From NCBI GenBank assembly GCA_900239685.1, contig OENT01000082.1, forward strand, positions 62,001 through 126,000: a stretch of 64,000 bases of DNA. Direction: 5' to 3'. Below, one piece after another: positions 24,701 to 35,875 of this stretch. How positions within the stretch are numbered: the stretch's first letter is position 1; each line of letters begins with the position of its first letter. The notes below the pieces were generated by a model. It saw only the letters and a program-made list of their open reading frames with translations, was not told the DNA's origin and did not search any database. The position numbers were made by a program, and so were the translations under genes. The DNA comes from Rotaria macrura (lineage: Eukaryota > Rotifera > Eurotatoria > Philodinida > Philodinidae).

Positions 24701-24848
24701 AAACAACAACAAAAACTCACGTCGACGTCGTTTGGATTTCACTTGATATCTTTTAAAGTAAGCTTTGTTTTTAACGACTTTGACAAAAGCCTAAGAAGAA
24801 ATTCTGATGTTTAAAACGCAAAAAAGACGAAGAAAAAATTTTCACCAT
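21770..24848 (-). CDS. RPL5: 60S ribosomal protein L5 (uL18)
   Basis: Minus-strand exons in order: 24846-24848 (ATG only), 24721-24790, 24547-24662, 24158-24495, 22093-22270, 21934-22031, 21770-21869; 300 aa, all phases consistent (human protein 297). Motifs: [17 protein letters not shown] at the N-terminus, [83 protein letters not shown] and a Lys/Arg-rich tail. It binds 5S rRNA with uL5 to form the 5S RNP of the central protuberance. The first intron falls directly after the start codon. Intron 4 (22271-24157) is about 1.9 kb, far longer than its siblings, and hosts the snoRNA-like array. The gene is divergent from DCTN3, with 222 bp between start codons. Confidence 0.96.
22441..22537 (-). 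ncRNA. C/D-box snoRNA-like copy 1
   Basis: Sense strand is that of RPL5. Terminal stem AUGGUACAAAA / UUUUGUACCAU, 11 perfect pairs. C box UGAUGA (+ strand complement at 22519-22524) preceded by C rather than a purine. D box CUGA (complement at 22452-22455). Between them lie the conserved body and the D-adjacent stretch CAUUUCGCCCCUUG. This is the copy nearest the intron's 3' splice site, about 170 bp away. Confidence 0.75.
22756..22848 (-). ncRNA. C/D-box snoRNA-like copy 2
   Basis: Terminal stem AAUGCA..AAA / UUUUGCAUU with a GA bulge on the 5' side. C box is a consensus AUGAUGA; D box CUGA. First of three copies in 119-bp register. The variable loop reads as GGTTGTTGTT on the + strand. Confidence 0.75.
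22875..22967 (-). ncRNA. C/D-box snoRNA-like copy 3
   Basis: Core nearly identical to copy 2, 119 bp downstream. Consensus AUGAUGA C box and CUGA D box. Stem UGCA(GA)AAA / UUUUGCA. Its C-box half lies in the stretch repeated on the far side of the assembly gap. Confidence 0.72.
22994..23088 (-). ncRNA. C/D-box snoRNA-like copy 4
   Basis: 119 bp from copy 3. Stem UUGCAAAAU / UUUUGCA-type; C box UUGAUGA, D box CUGA. The variable loop differs (CGTTTTCATT on the + strand). Identical over its whole length to copy 6, which is suspicious because copies 4 and 6 flank the gap. Confidence 0.7.
23134..23176. other. Assembly gap (43 N)
   Basis: Run of Ns inside the array. The 205 bp before it (22929-23133) recur after it (23179-23383) at a constant offset of 250 bp without a difference that I can see, suggesting two overlapping contig ends that were not merged. 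Confidence 0.95.
23177..23217 (-). ncRNA. C/D-box snoRNA-like copy 5, truncated by assembly gap
   Basis: Only the C-box half (AUGAUGA and upstream stem) is present; the D-box half falls in the run of Ns. Apart from one base at 23178 versus 22928, the remnant equals copy 3, so it may be an assembly duplicate rather than a distinct copy. Confidence 0.5.
23244..23338 (-). ncRNA. C/D-box snoRNA-like copy 6
   Basis: Same sequence as copy 4, exactly 250 bp downstream, with the same flank beyond it. C box UUGAUGA, D box CUGA. Possibly the same locus as copy 4 represented twice. Confidence 0.6.
23564..23657 (-). ncRNA. C/D-box snoRNA-like copy 7
   Basis: Stem CAAUGCA / UGCAUUUG-type with internal mismatch (D-side arm has CUUGCA instead of UUUGCA). 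C box AUGAUGA, D box CUGA. One body change, C to A in the C-side segment on the sense strand (+ strand reads AACTTAGATC instead of AACTTACATC). Confidence 0.7.
23683..23779 (-). ncRNA. C/D-box snoRNA-like copy 8, altered D box
   Basis: Best stem of the array: UUUGUGCAAAA / UUUUGCACAAA, 11 perfect pairs, different in sequence from copy 1. C box UGAUGA preceded by CC. The D box is CUAA instead of CUGA, a change expected to weaken snoRNP assembly. Confidence 0.65.
23915..24016 (-). ncRNA. C/D-box snoRNA-like copy 9
   Basis: Stem CAACAAUGUAAAA / UUUUACAUUUGUUG, long with one unpaired offset; again a different sequence from the other copies. C box UGAUGA preceded by C, D box CUGA. This is the copy nearest the 5' splice site of the intron (about 140 bp away), so it would be transcribed first. 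Confidence 0.75.
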
Positions 24849-25070
24849 TGTAAAATTAGATGGACGATCGCTGGTAAATTTGATAAGCAAAAGAAACAAA
24901 CAAACAATCGATGGAAGACTACCCCCGTTTGGTGACCTCCACGAAGACGTTATTTAACATGACTAAAGCAGCCAATCATAAAGGTTTAAATGATTAATGC
25001 ATTTTCGAACACGAAGGATAGTACATGCTGTTAGATTGGTCTTTTCAATTGGATTATCAACTGTCACAAC
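24849..25070. promoter_or_regulatory. Divergent promoter region RPL5 / DCTN3
   Basis: 222 bp separate the two start codons on opposite strands, so both transcripts must start inside or beyond it. A short C-rich block (TACCCCCGTT) at about 24920-24932 is unusual for the neighbourhood. On the RPL5 strand a pyrimidine-rich run (TTGTTTCTTTTGC) could host a 5'TOP start; this is speculative. Confidence 0.5.
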
Positions 25071-27073
25071 ATGTCGAAGATAACTTCAGGTAAAATTGTA
25101 GAAGAAATAAGTAAATTTAGGTTTTCTGTGAAAGTCAACAGAATATATATTATGTTGTTTTTATTTTCATTAGATATTGAGAGAATCAATGATTTAGAAT
25201 GGCGTTTAAAACGTTTGGAAAATTTTATCGGACAATCAGATAAAAACAATGTACGATGAGAACATTGTCGAAGAGGTTTTTACTATCTTTAATTTAATAA
25301 AAACATTTAGATTGTCAAAATAATTCATGATCTAAATGAAGAAATTATGGAACATGCAAGCAACAGTAATAATGCGACTATGCTATGCAAGAAAGGTAAC
25401 CTAATAAAAGAAACCGTGTTTGATTGTAATGTCTACCTCGGTGAATGTTCATGGATTGTTCCAGACTTTTATTAGTATACTATATAAGATGGAATATTTG
25501 GATCGAATTCTGTAAAAATTTAAACAACTGAGAACATAAGATAATGAAAATTAAATCTGCTTTTTTGATACAGGCAGAACGAATCACAAAGCTCTCGCAT
25601 TTTTTTTCTCGTATTTGTATTGGTAATAGACTAGTGCTGAGCACTTCATGTAGCATACTTGTTATATTCCTTTGAAGTTCGTACTAATCCCAGACGGATA
25701 AAATTGAGAGATTTCGACTGTTTTTAAGTTAGACTGAACTTTATTATGATTGATAGTAATGATTATTTTCTTGGCCCTGTTTAAAACTTATATTGAAAGT
25801 AATACTCAACGAAGACTTGATAGTCAAGATGATGCATAGTTCCCATCGCTTCCAACCTTCGCCATCGTTACTATCGAATTAGCTTAAGTATATAACTATA
25901 GATAAAATTTGGGTAAACATTTTCTTTGAAACATTTTCATACAATTCTTCTAGATCTATGGTTCCGCTAATAGTCTATCTAAAACTCTCATAAGAACTCC
26001 TTATTCAAGCATGCTATAATTTCAAATAGTTTGAATTTGTTAAATATCGTGTTTCATAAAGAAATGAAGATTTGGATGATTTGAAACAAAAGATTAAAAA
26101 ATGAAGTGATATAGAATTTGACGACGTGATTCAAATTATGGGAACTCTACTTAGGAAATATTTGAACAAGTGACTCTGAAATTTTAATAATATTCAAAAA
26201 GTATTGCTTCCATTTCGGACGAACTAATTTGAATGTACTAAACATGTATCATACTTTAACATTCGTGTCTTTCAGTACGACAACAGCTCTGAAAATGACA
26301 TTCTTATCTTTGAAAAGATGAACACATATTAAAATTGAAGATTTTACTGTGAACGACATTATCTCACAGGAACAATCAAGATTTGTCTTGATTTGAACTT
26401 ATCCAATCTTGTTTTGTATATTCATTGAATCGATTTTACTTTTTCATTCCCAGTTGACATGATTAATCGTTTAACAAGTTCGGATTTTCAACATGATCTC
26501 ATGAGAGATCGATCAACAAAACTTGCATTGATTCTTGCTGGTAAAAAGAAAGTCGATAAGAAAAAAAATCAATTCTACTGTTTTATGTACTTGTCTTTAG
26601 ATGAAGAACGTATTCGTCAGATCACAAAAAATCTTTCTGAAATTGAAACATTAGCTAGTGTACTCGATGCTGAATATTTTCAAGGTAGATTGATTTATTT
26701 TGCATGTTTATTTTAACGAACATTCAATGTTTATTTCGGTTAGACATACCAAAATTATTCAACACTTTGAACAAGCTATTAACTATTCATGCAACTATCA
26801 AGGTTCGTTAGATAGATACAGACGTGTTCAGCTGCGGCAATTCGAACTATTCATTCTATATAGAATCAACAGGTTGAATTTACTGGAGAATTAAACACGT
26901 TTTTACAAGATTATGCTACATTTGTAAGAGATCATTTGCCCCTAGTGCTTACGTATTTTAATTATATATTTAAATAGACTTTAACGATGGATGAAAACCT
27001 TCAGCAATATCGAATAATATTGAATAAATATCAACAAGAAATATCAACTATCGAAGATAATCCGATTGAATGA
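25071..27073 (+). CDS. DCTN3: Dynactin subunit 3 (p24/p22)
   Basis: Eight exons: 25071-25089, 25174-25250, 25311-25395, 26454-26540, 26601-26684, 26744-26802, 26873-26923, 26978-27073; 185 aa (human 186). It is mostly helical with heptad-like spacing: INDLEWRLKRLENFI near the N-terminus, KLALILADEERIRQI in the middle, VLDAEYFQDIPKLFNTLNKL and LQQYRIILNKYQQE near the end, matching the order of the DCTN3 family (for example LDxxxIKxVPE in mammals). p24 is a shoulder subunit of dynactin, the dynein activator, bound to p50/dynamitin. Primary sequence is weakly conserved in the family, so the call rests on length, helical pattern and motif order. About five residues are missing around the sixth junction relative to mammals; the junction or the lineage may differ. 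Intron 3 is 1,058 bp. Confidence 0.82.
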
Positions 27074-30000
27074 ATGAATTTTTTCTATGTTTTATTTGGT
27101 GCATTTTGATGAAGTCTCATAAATATTGGTTCCTATGTTATTTACATTTTTGTTTTCTAAATATTATGAAATTATTTTTTTGTCTATTTGTTTTTCTTTT
27201 CCGATACCATTTCAAAATGGTTTGATCTAATTGGTGATAAGATATTTCATTAGTGAAAAAAAATTGGTTTTGTTTTCTTATTGTTTTAAATAGATAAAAA
27301 GATATGGTGATTGCTCTTAAATTTTACTTTATTGAAATGTTTACATCAATAAACCAGTCCAACAAATGATTCATACATGAACAGGAGCGCTTCTCTCAAA
27401 TTTGACTTCGGGCAAAATCACTTATCGATTTCAATAGTTTTTTGCACATAAGTGTAAGACGTTTTCACTCGTGAAAATCTAAAAATTTTCTTTCAAGCAA
27501 CTCAGTTTTGATCGTTAGTGTATAGAAAATCTGTGTTCTTATGTTTCTTTTTTTCTTAGAAAATTTCATATTTCAATGACAAATTATTCGAAGTTGGTGA
27601 ATTTTCCTATGATAACTGAATTATAGTTAGGCCTTCGTTGTCCCTAGAATTTAAATTTATCAGCGCTTGTAGTTTTCTAGGTAGTCAAATTTGAATTCTT
27701 GTAACGTTTGATTAGAACGCGGTCGATGATCAATACTCAAAATCTAGATGAAATCAAAAACATAACCGCTAATAAATCTTGAAAAATTTCATATCGATAT
27801 TTAACAGAAGGAGATTATGAATGAAATTCTTGCGATGAATTTATCCGAAAAGAAAAAAATAGGGAGAGATTTGAGCTGATGAGATAACTCATTCTCAGAG
27901 TGTAAATAGCATAGAGGCTAGTGTTAATTTATTTCTTATAAACATTTAAAAGTAAAACTGCAACGTTGTGCTCTTCGCTAGTCATTATTAAAAAGCATGT
28001 ACAAAAATAAAATCTATTAACTGCGTTTATTCTATTATACTCATGTATTATAAAAGCCAATCTCGACAATTGACCTCGTGATGATTTTGGAAAGTTTTTT
28101 TTTTCGAATGGTAAAAGTTAATAGAGAATGTTTCTTTTTGTTCCAGATAATCTTGAAGCAATCCAACTGATATTTAATTATATCTCATTAGACTATTCAA
28201 TTTTGAGAACATAATTAACGATATAGTGATTTTCATCTGTTTATCGAGTGAATGATTATCATATACCGAAGGAGAAAATTACGATATCGACTTTGATGAA
28301 GATTGCAGTAAACGTTCATTCTTGATTATTTTTAACAGAAATACGTTGTTGAATAGTCAGTGCAAACTATACAATCAATGGCTTGTCTATCATCTTCATT
28401 AAATGATGTGTAAATTCTCGTTTAAGCTTCTTCTCAACGTAAGTTTTGAATAACTTCTTTCTCTGTTTTAAATTTAGTTTTCTTCTTTAATTCAGAACAG
28501 AGAAGCATGTCATCAATAAATAGTAATATTGACTATGCGAAACTCGATCAGTGTACAACAAGCAGGATCAATTAATACTTGTTTTGAAAATTTAAATAGT
28601 GACAATTTGAAATTTAAGGTCTCCACCTATGAGTTGAATAAATCATGTAGTATCCTGAACATGTTAGTAGCATATTGAACACATTCATAGAGATATCTAG
28701 CATTTAGCGTTCTTATAGCAAATCGGATGATTATGAGGAAAAAAAGAAACGAGCTGAATTGATTATATAGAATTATGATCTTCTCCATAATACGATACAG
28801 TTGTATTTTTTCTAAATAGAAAATTATTATGTTCTTCTTACAAGTTCTCTATTGTCTATTGTTTACTTTTGTACAATAAAAAAGAAGTAACGTTCGTCTT
28901 CATCTTTCTTCACATCAAGGAATTTAAGGCGACCAGCATCCCCTGACATGATATATCTTTAGTTGTTAATGGTCATCTCAATGCCAGTTGAACAATAATT
29001 AGGTTGATTAATTAATTTTATTTTTAATCAGTTCTTTTAGAAAGATAATGAATTGAGTTTCAATTGCAGAAATTAGAATAAACGAATTAGATCAAAATCC
29101 ATATATTCACATATGTATATAGATATTGTTTTGTTGACAGTAACAATAATAAGCACACCGAGAGAAAGAAACGACTCAATTCTAACAAGTTGTTATTTTT
29201 TCTGAATAAGAGCGCGAGAGAAAAAGTTGTTATTTTTCTTGTATGTAGAAAATAGATTCTAAGAAGAAGAGCAAGATAGAGAAGTCACCAGATAATGACC
29301 AAACAATTGTAAGCAACGACACACATGGCCGTTACACCCCCTCCAACAACTTGACTTTCGTTAAAAAATGAGTTTTGAGATAAATATAGGGACAGGTCAT
29401 CTAAAGTGTCTAGTTTAAAAATGTATAAAACATTGAATCTTGAAGAATTTTTAAGACGCCTTTTAAAAAATGCTCAACCTGACACGAGCAACCATGGTTT
29501 TCATCCATGGATATCGAACAACATTTTAGAAAAGATTTTTCTACGACTATTTTCCATTTAAATAGTTGACAAATGATCGGAAAATAATGTTTGTGAAAAA
29601 AGATAATGATCTAAAATAAAAATGTTCAAGATCTAGGATATTCTTTAGGAATATCTGCGGAAAAGGACACTTCTATTGGTAAAGCTACTTTTTTTTTCAC
29701 TACTTTTTATCAAAAATATCTGTATAGCAAGAATTAGGATGGGCACTTTGATAGAATGGCTCGCATAGCTTTCTCGAAAAACGAAAATGTATTTTTGACT
29801 TAATCCTAATTCTAGTCGGACCGTACGACAACATCGAAAAAATGTGTTTTGCCGTTTGCATGAACTATGTCGAACATTCTATGCAGGATCAGGTTCTGGT
29901 TTTTAGTAGATGGAGACTTTTGATGAAAACTCGAGGCAAAAAATAAACTTGCGCTTTTCATGTGCTTTTTGCCTTGGTTTTATTAAAGAACGTGCTAAAT

Positions 30001-30596
30001 GGCGTCATCTATCATGAACGATGTCGTGACAACCCGAGTTGCAAATGCTATGATTAGTATACGTCCGTTTGATATATAAAGTTTGTGCGTTTCGTTCGAT
30101 TTAAAATGATATTCAAGAAAAACAATTTCTTGATCGTTTTTCTCAAAACTCATTCTTGCGCTAATGATCAAACTCCGGACAAATTTTTTTCAAATATAGT
30201 TCGCTCTGAAGAGCTGCAATTTTGTTTTTTGAGGCACTTGATGTTCGTTCGGCAGGGGGAATGTAATTTTTTTAAATAGGTCCTAGTTCTAAAGAAAATC
30301 TCTGATAGTTTCCGCGATTTTAGATGTTTTAGTATTCCCACAAATTAAAGAGAGCAACAATAAAAAATCATTTTCCTCATCTCAAGGGATGAACAGTTCA
30401 TTTGCAAGTATAATAATCCTGAATTGTGCATTTTAAAGCATAGTAAAAAATAATTTGTACGGGCTGAAGCCCCATTTTGGAACTTGGGCTCCAGAAAACT
30501 AATTGACGCTGAGGTTTAGAGTGGTAAAAAGAATTTCGTAAATTTACTTTTATTGGCCAACATTTTTGGAAAGTTTCACAGAGATTCGATGCACTG

Positions 30597-30645
30597 TGTC
30601 GAAAGCCGATTTTAGAGGGGTGGGGGCAGCCTTAAACATAGAGTA
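30597..30645. repeat. Possible transposon terminus
   Basis: On the minus strand this reads TTTAAGGCTGCCCCCACC, close to CTTAAGGCGCCCCCACCC at about 53651 (left end of the foldback element in the PCF11 intron). I could not find a matching opposite end, so it may be a fragment. Confidence 0.35.
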
Positions 30646-33073
30646 TTGTATGTTCCTGCAATATTCTTCGTTTATAACTAGATATTTACTAAAGATTTAC
30701 TGTTGTAAAAAAAAATGTACTTTTTTAGGTGGATATTATAGATAAATAAATCGTAGAGAATTAGACTGTCAAAAGATTTACTCGTACGATTAATTGAACT
30801 AATCGATCTGACTTCATTCTCGTCGTATGCAGAACGTGTTTGACAGCTTCGAACTTCGTTTTTTCTTTATTTTTGTCCGATTCTATTAGTCCGGATGATT
30901 CCTACTCACAATTAGTTTGATGAAAGTCTTCCTAAGTAATTGGACGATAATGATGTTTCTTTTTTCTTTAGTTTTAATAATCTTTGATTAGCATTAATGT
31001 CGCTAAGGATTTTCGAATCTCAAATATTTGTTTCTATAGATTTAAACATAAAAATTTCATATCATGCAAGCCCAGATTATTTTCAAGTAGATTGATTACT
31101 TATTTCGAATTAGAACAAATAATTGCATTTTCTACGGATATAGTGCATTATTGTTGCTGTTTTTATCGATTTTTATCCAAAAATTGATTCTTTAGGGCAT
31201 TCAGCCATGCTATTAGTCTTATTCCCTATAATATCTTTATCGGTTAGGAATTGTTAATCAAAATTAAGTGTTAGAACGAGATAATTTTTATTTAAAATTA
31301 AATTTGACCTAATAAGTTCTTGTCGTTCTTCTACATTCAGTGAAAAGAGAAAAATCAACTTGATTCAGAGGAATTCTGAAAGCTTCGCGCGTTATTCTGC
31401 TTTGACCCGTCAAACAAAATGAAATGCCAGTTTTGATAAAATTAATATCAACAAGTGTTTGAAGCGAATTTCATCTTGTTTTTTTCAGATCTTTTTTGTT
31501 CTGAACATTTTTTTACAATTGTGCAGTTTGCGAACCTAAGATGAACTAGAAACTACGTAACTGATGCTAACGTCACACGATCAAAGATTTTTAAATAGCA
31601 TCTATCTTGCATTGAATCGGTGTAAACTAGGCCATAGATTAAGGTTTTTCTTTATTGTATAGTGGCATGTAGGAGGAGTGTTGCTTCCCTTAAGATGATT
31701 TCGACTCTGGCAGAGTTGAAATCCGGTTGCGGAGTTAGCTGGAGACCTCTAAAGATGATAGTATTGGTTCAAGTGCGTTCTAGCTTGAAAAGATGTGAAG
31801 TGAAAAATTATTCTTTTACTGATTTGTTACATAGCTATAAAACAAGACATTTATTATTCTTGACAAAAGTAGTAACTAGTCTTAAATTATTATCATTTCC
31901 TAGCCGAAACGTTTTTTCATATGTTTGAACTGTACAGATCTCAAGATTGGTCCATAGCGCATGACTTTCTTGCTCATAAATTTCAAGAAGTATAAGCACA
32001 TAAAACAAGACAGTTGACTATGGATATTTTAATAATATTTTGATATTCTCTTAAGTGCAAATATAAAATGTGATGCATAAAATATATTGAATAGAAATGT
32101 ACATGTGACAAATGTGTTTTAATAAGAGCAATTCAGGCATTATCGTTTGTCTCATTCATACTTGTCGAAGACCATGATGTTTAACTAAGATCTTGGTAAT
32201 CTGATAGGTCTTTTATGATGAACCGATTCTATAATACTAGTCAATAGAATTCTATCGTGCGATTCTACAAATTTAAAAGTAGATGTGCTGATAATTGGAT
32301 TTTTTTCTTCTAAAATTCATGCGAAACATTGATCAAAGCTATGTTAGAAAAGATCAATTTTGAGTTTTTACACTTCAATAGATTGTTTTATCGAGTCGAC
32401 AGAAAGTAGCTGATTTCAAATTAGGAACCTTTATGAAACTGACCCGTTAGAGAAAGAATCGGATGAAAATATTTGTTTCGAAATCGATAGATATTAATAA
32501 CAAGACTGTTTACATCATGAAGGATTTGATAGTAGGCCTATTTTTTATAAAGATTGTTGTGAGTTATTCGAACATCTATTATTCTTTAAAATTATTGAGG
32601 GAATATATCCGTCTAGTGGAATACGTTTAAGTAATGCTTCATGTCTTTCTTCTTGAAATAGTAAGGAAACAATTAGAAGAAAAAAAGTAATTGTATAGCT
32701 AGTGATTTATACATTGACTCATACATATTCGCTTATTTATTTGCATTGATTAACACAGAAACGTTCCATCGGCTGTTCCTATCGTAGAACTTATTTCCCT
32801 ATCTGACATATTCTCTATCACTTGGGTGGAAGAAGTTCTAATGCATCGCGATGTTGAACTTCGATGAAGATGTGCATGACAAGACTATATGAATTTGTCT
32901 GTATTTAAATACGAGTCTTCTCTACGGAATATCATGAACAAAAATATATTAATTGAAATTTTCATTTTCATAATGTTTATCAAAATCAATCAATTATTCG
33001 TATCTGAAATTTAGACATCATAGTCATAGAAAGAATTTTGTTTTATTTTTGGATGAATATTGAATGAGTTTCT

Positions 33074-33301
33074 ATGAATTGTTTGCATGTGGCGGTTGAA
33101 TCCATTGCAAAATTCATTGTGCACATTGAAGAAGTTTTTGATTACGAACTACTAATGGAAAAACGATGCCATCAATTGTATGCAACTATTTTACATATAA
33201 TTAATCAAGAAAATCTTTTATACTCTATTTTGTTTAATATTCAAGAAAAGCGAAGTGTTCTTCAAAAATTCATACAAAGCATAAACTATGACACTATATA
33301 A
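33074..33301 (+). other. Orphan open stretch, 75 codons
   Basis: The reading from an ATG at 33074 to TAA has amphipathic helix-like composition (EEVFDYELLMEKRCHQLY, INQENLLYSILFNI) and a less AT-driven codon mix than chance ORFs nearby. No family recognised and no splice partner found. Could be a stray exon, a decayed gene, or chance. Confidence 0.2.
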
Positions 33302-35875
33302 TAATTTTGTCCATTGAAGAAAAACAACCGTGTATTTTTTTCTAGATGTAAATATGTTCTCAAGTAAAACAATTTATTTGTTCAATTTTTCAATTAAACG
33401 ATTTTCAAACTATTCATTGATTCGATGTGCATCATGGAATACGAATAATAAGTAAGCATAGATATCAGTCGATTATATTCGACGGGCACTTGTCCTACTT
33501 AATTTTTTTCCTGATATAACATGCTAATGAACAATATGAAAAAGTAAAATTAGATTGATTATAAGCTCTTCTTTGTGATACCATGGGAATTTTGATTTGA
33601 AAAACACAGTAGTAGAAGAATAAATTTGCCGTCTCTCGTGCATGCAGTCATCTGATTTGATTTGTTTTTTTTTCTGAATATGATCAACGTCTTCTATTGT
33701 AAACAGTGCGGTAGTTGAACATTAAACAAAAAAAAGTATTCCATTGTTTTCTTTTCAATTCTATATTGTTTTAATGATGGAAATTGAAAGATTTTGTGAA
33801 CAAGTGATCAAGAGAAATGCTCAGAGCAACGAATATGAGCTTTCTTTACTAAATATCATAAACATTATTGATAAATGATCAAAAATCACTTATATTTATA
33901 AATTCTTGTGCTTATAGAGTACTGCCCAATATTTCTAGTAGTTGTGTGTCTTCATAAGGACTTTCAAATCTAATGATTCCAATGAAATTGCTTCGACAGA
34001 GTTGTGCAAAGATAAAATTTCCATGTTTTCATTGCAGTTTTTATCTAGCAAAAGATTATGTTGCATAAAACCGATTCAGACGTTGCCGACAGGCATCCAA
34101 TTTACTAAAAGCTCTGGAAATAGTGCTTTTTCTAGAAAATGATCATGGTCGATGTTTTAGGGCTTTCTATAAATTCAGTGCAGGCCAATGCATGAAGAAC
34201 ATCGAATGATCAGTGATGTCTCATTTCGTTCTATCAAATAGACTCCTTTTCAAAAAGTATCGAATGAACGAGAGTAGTTTTAATTGTCGTTTTTCACAGA
34301 TATTCTGACTTAAGTATTTATACTTTGAAAATGTCAGATTTCTCATATTTAACAACCGACAATTGTATCTATTCAAACTATCCGTCGGGCATCGTATTTG
34401 AATTATCTCCTTATGATACATTTATAAACGATGAAGTAAAATAATAATAAAAGAATATGTATCAAGATAAATTGCATAAAACAATTTCTTTGTTACTCGT
34501 AATAGTCAATAACATCGTTTTTCACATTTTAACGCCGTAGGGGGCGTCTCGTTAACAGCTTTTCAATTAACACATCAGATTTAGTATTTTTGACTACTGC
34601 TTTTTCTTTGAGATGTGCCTCTCCATCAATCAACGGCTGATACAAAATAAATAGAAGCACGATATTCTATTTTAAGTAGTTCTAGTACATCAATAGAACA
34701 TCGTTTAACTCATCAAAACTATTTTGTGCGTTTGTGTTTTGAATAAATTATTTTTGTTGAAGCACAATGTAAAATATGAGCAAATTTCCACCGATTATTC
34801 TTAATGAATAGAAAAGTATTATTTCAATGCACTGGGATAATGTCTAGATTTTTTTCTGTTACCACATCATTTGTCGATGAATATTGAAAAAACGAATGCT
34901 TTTTAGTTGAGATTTATTTCAGAAGAAATTCAAACTTAAATCGTCAAATGTGAGTTCTGATGGCAGCAAGCATTATGCTGTGCCTGCTAAGTTGTAAGAT
35001 ACCTGTCATAAGCTTATATCAAAATAAAGAGAAACAAACGAATGCATAATCCTATCGGACAAGACTCTTCCTAGTTCTCAGTTGATGATTAATTATTTCT
35101 GCACGTACTTATTCTAAAGTAGATGCTGAAAAAAACCGGATTCAATTTCATGTTTGTCATCTAAAAAAACTTCTGTTCGTTAAATGATTGGTACCATTTC
35201 CTTTGCTCTCATGTCTGGGCAATGAGAACTGTTGATACAATTAATTTTTTTAGCAAAAAAATATTTTCTCATCAAGGAATTCCTGAAACTTAATTCATGT
35301 AAATCTCTCTCTCTCTCCTTTCTCACAAAGAAAATTACATACCAATAGTTCTTTCGATTGTTCACTATACTCCTGTCATACTATCATTATGTTCTGCATA
35401 CATTTAATAGTAGGTTTAGTTCATGGGTGTATAATTAATCACAGTACGCATGAAACAAGTAATAGAAGTTGTTGAATTTGTTCAAAGAAAAACATTTCGA
35501 AAAGTATATTACGTAGTAGCGAAGAATTTTCAGTAAAATCTGTTACGCCGCACCTAAGGCCGTTCGTAATTAAGAGTCATCTATCAAGAGAAGTATTATT
35601 TAAAGTGGAAAAATAACAGTATGAGTCACGTAGGAAACATGAGTTAAATCTTTGCGTGTTTCCTCCAATTATTGCATTAATAACAAGAAATGCTTACCAA
35701 ACTACTCATAATTTTGAATTTTCTCCATATAAAAAGTAACACGGTGTGTCGAAAATATTTACAATAGTCGATTGTATACTAATTTTTCTAATCGATCAGA
35801 ATGTTCTATTATAAACAAACACAAGTACATACATGTGAAAATAATCGTGTTTCTTTCTGCTTCAATTTATTTTAG

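Larger units (their letters stand above)
27074..35875. other. Gene-poor 8.8-kb stretch
   Basis: No gene could be supported. Local oddities: an 11-bp inverted repeat AGAATTAGGAT / ATCCTAATTCT around 29730-29814; a somewhat GC-richer tract at 29.8-30.65 kb that ends in a C-rich terminus resembling the element in the PCF11 intron; and isolated open stretches at 31662-31928 and 33074-33301. The first exon of POLDIP2, encoding its mitochondrial presequence, should lie in the right part of this stretch but was not found with confidence. Confidence 0.5.

Noticed and set aside
31662-31928. 88-codon open stretch in the gene-poor region
   Set aside because: First third is slightly GC-richer than its surroundings but shows no family motif or splice partner.
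34023-34145. Candidate POLDIP2 first exon (MFSLQFLSSKRLCC..., presequence-like)
   Set aside because: Composition fits a mitochondrial presequence, but the only workable donor (GTGCTT) is in the wrong phase for the TTTTAG acceptor at 35875. It works only with a poorer acceptor 11 bases later, so it is not included.
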